Assembly (NCBI GenBank): GCA_905214725.1
Contig: CAJMNH010000009.1
Span: 1-64,000, forward strand
DNA length: 64,000 bases
Direction of reading: 5' to 3'
Origin: an uncultured bacterium
GTDB lineage: Bacteria; Bacteroidota; Bacteroidia; Bacteroidales; Rikenellaceae
Both the position numbers and the translations under genes were made by a program. The notes under the pieces are model-generated. The model was not told the origin of the DNA. It was given only the letters and a program-made list of their open reading frames with translations, and ran no database searches. Numbering within the stretch: the first letter of the stretch is position 1; every line of letters begins with the position of its first letter. Below are positions 63,087 to 64,000 of the stretch, piece after piece.

Positions 63087-63545
63087 ATGAAAAAACTATT
63101 GTTTGTCTGCCTCGCGGCAGCATTGGGTCTGGGCATAAGCTCGACCTCCGCAAAGGATGCCAAGAAAGCATCGACCGTAACGACGGTTTTCAAGACCGAC
63201 ATCGACTGCGAACACTGCGCCAAGCGCATTATGGACAACATTCCCTTCGAGAAGGGGGTGAAGGATGTCAAGGTCGACGTTCCCAGCAAGGAGGTGACCG
63301 TCGTTTACGACGCTTCGAAGAACAGCGCCGACGGACTGATCAAGGGCTTCGCCAAGATCCGCGTGAAGGCCGAGGCTTGCGATGCGAAATGCTGTAACGC
63401 GGATTGCTGTAAGAAAGCTGCCTGCGACAAGAAGTGCTGCAACGCAGATTGCAACAAGAAAGCCGCTTGCAAAACAAAAGGCGACTGTCCCGCCGCGAAG
63501 AAATGCTCCGGCTGCGATCAAAAAACAACCGAGGCGTCCAAATAA
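63087..63545 (+). CDS. Exported HMA-domain protein with metallothionein-like Cys tail
   Basis: A 152-residue protein: signal peptide 1-22, a heavy-metal-associated domain about 32-95 with metal site CEHC (41-44), and a tail (about 98-143) with 13 Cys in CC, CxxxC and CxxC spacing, including two near-repeats of a K-CCNADC-KKAAC unit. HMA domains bind Cu(I)/Ag/Zn and pass them on; a Cys-rich tail would store or buffer several metal ions in the periplasm. The fusion is unusual. Last gene of the metal operon; a perfect terminator follows. Confidence 0.85.
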   Translation: MKKLLFVCLAAALGLGISSTSAKDAKKASTVTTVFKTDIDCEHCAKRIMDNIPFEKGVKDVKVDVPSKEVTVVYDASKNSADGLIKGFAKIRVKAEACDAKCCNADCCKKAACDKKCCNADCNKKAACKTKGDCPAAKKCSGCDQKTTEASK

Positions 63546-63562
63546 CCTGCACGCCCCCAAAT

Positions 63563-63599
63563 AAAAGCCGTCCGCAAATTGCGGACGGCTTTTATTTTC
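63563..63599. terminator. Bidirectional terminator, HMA operon / next gene
   Basis: AAAAGCCGTCCGC / GCGGACGGCTTTT, perfect 13-bp stem with AAATT loop, followed by ATTTTCA. It sits between convergent genes (stops at 63545 and 63612). Confidence 0.85.
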
Positions 63600-63611
63600 A
63601 TGCAGTAAGAA

Positions 63612-64000
63612 TTACTCGGCCGGAATGGATTCGAGCGGCTCGGCATTCTCTTTGCTCGCCGTAAACGGCTGTTTCAGGACGTGCCCGACTTTGCCGCCGG
63701 CATCGACCGCTACGGCCACAACCACGTAATCGCCGCCCCAGTCCACCGTATACGAAAGATTATAGGAAGTTTTGTCCATATTGTATTTTCCGCTGACCAG
63801 TGCGCCGGCCATGGCTTCCTCGCTCATCGACGCAATGTCGGCAGCCTTGTAAATATGCGAATACCAGTGCACAGCGTCGCTGTTCGGCGTGATGCGCGCA
63901 CCGAGCACCGCTCTGCCGGCATAATGTCCGTACCCCGTCGGATTGAGCCGTGCCCAATCGTCGCCGTCGGTAAGCCACAGGTCGGGGGTCGCACTGGCCG
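63612..64000 (-). CDS. C-terminal part of an unknown protein (cut by window edge)
   Basis: The minus-strand frame is open from the stop at 63612 to the end of the window with no stop codon, so only the last 129 or so residues are seen. The sequence has beta-strand alternation (VVVAVAVDAGGKVGHVLKQPFTA near the end) and several aromatic positions (HWYSHIYKAADIASM), compatible with a Bacteroidetes surface or Fn3/BACON-type repeat protein, but no family is recognised. Confidence 0.55.
   Translation of the reverse strand, partial: ASATPDLWLTDGDDWARLNPTGYGHYAGRAVLGARITPNSDAVHWYSHIYKAADIASMSEEAMAGALVSGKYNMDKTSYNLSYTVDWGGDYVVVAVAVDAGGKVGHVLKQPFTASKENAEPLESIPAE

Overview
The window is a GC-rich chromosomal segment from a member of the Bacteroidales, most likely an Alistipes-like (Rikenellaceae) gut organism. 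The assignment rests on several things read directly: the 5' end of a Bacteroidales-type 16S rRNA gene at position 1-50 (minus strand); many Bacteroidetes-type promoters (a -7 element TAnnTTTG, in the best cases with TTTG about 20 bases upstream); a TonB-dependent receptor, exported glycosidases, Kdo/LPS synthesis genes and a TamB-like protein (Gram-negative envelope); and the fully open coding density on both strands. I cannot run a 16S search, so the genus is inference. The sequence is dominated by core housekeeping genes with short accessory stretches.

Layout. 1-480: 16S 5' end preceded by three tandem rRNA promoters. 0.8-12.8 kb (all minus): DUF308 membrane protein, SDR oxidoreductase, MBL hydrolase, MATE exporter, adenosylhomocysteinase, a glycosyltransferase-like protein, a stand-alone riboflavin kinase, an AI-2E-type permease, then the membrane-lipid/proteostasis run rsfS-ftsH-cdsA-psd. 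13-17 kb: oxyR divergent from trpS and a CBS-domain ClC protein. 17-24 kb (minus): GH127 glycosidase, flavin reductase, rnhA, TPR protein, valS. 24-32 kb (plus): exported protein, lon, the Kdo cluster kdsB-kdsA-kdsD, then fbaB and gpmA. 32-40 kb (minus): a tight run tamB-exbB-exbD-tonB-DUF1573-mtaD, divergent from tsaD. 41-49 kb: FabK/nitronate monooxygenase-like flavoprotein, two small unknown proteins, glmS, MazG-like pyrophosphohydrolase, GNAT, engB, prs. 49-53.6 kb: a small MITE-like insertion, a promoter-carrying repeat, an exported GH27 alpha-galactosidase of atypical codon use, MgtC-family protein, an exported unknown, and rpmI-rplT. 54-59 kb: YhiM-like (DUF2776) membrane protein, acyltransferase, and a two-gene membrane/zinc-ribbon operon of unknown role. 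59-63.6 kb: AlkD-like glycosylase and a four-gene set (PqqD-like, His/Cys-rich exported protein, TonB-dependent receptor, exported HMA domain fused to a metallothionein-like tail) that looks like a heavy-metal handling operon. The right edge cuts an unidentified exported-type protein.

The points most worth a second look are: the metal operon with its HMA-metallothionein fusion; a dispersed intergenic repeat that carries a complete Bacteroidetes promoter and sits, always in the activating orientation, in front of the MBL, MATE and alpha-galactosidase genes; a 168-bp MITE-like element with 9-bp direct repeats just behind prs; the tandem rRNA promoters; likely leaderless mRNAs (engB, the MBL gene); and the split, stand-alone riboflavin kinase. 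No CRISPR array, tRNA gene, phage or transposase gene was seen.
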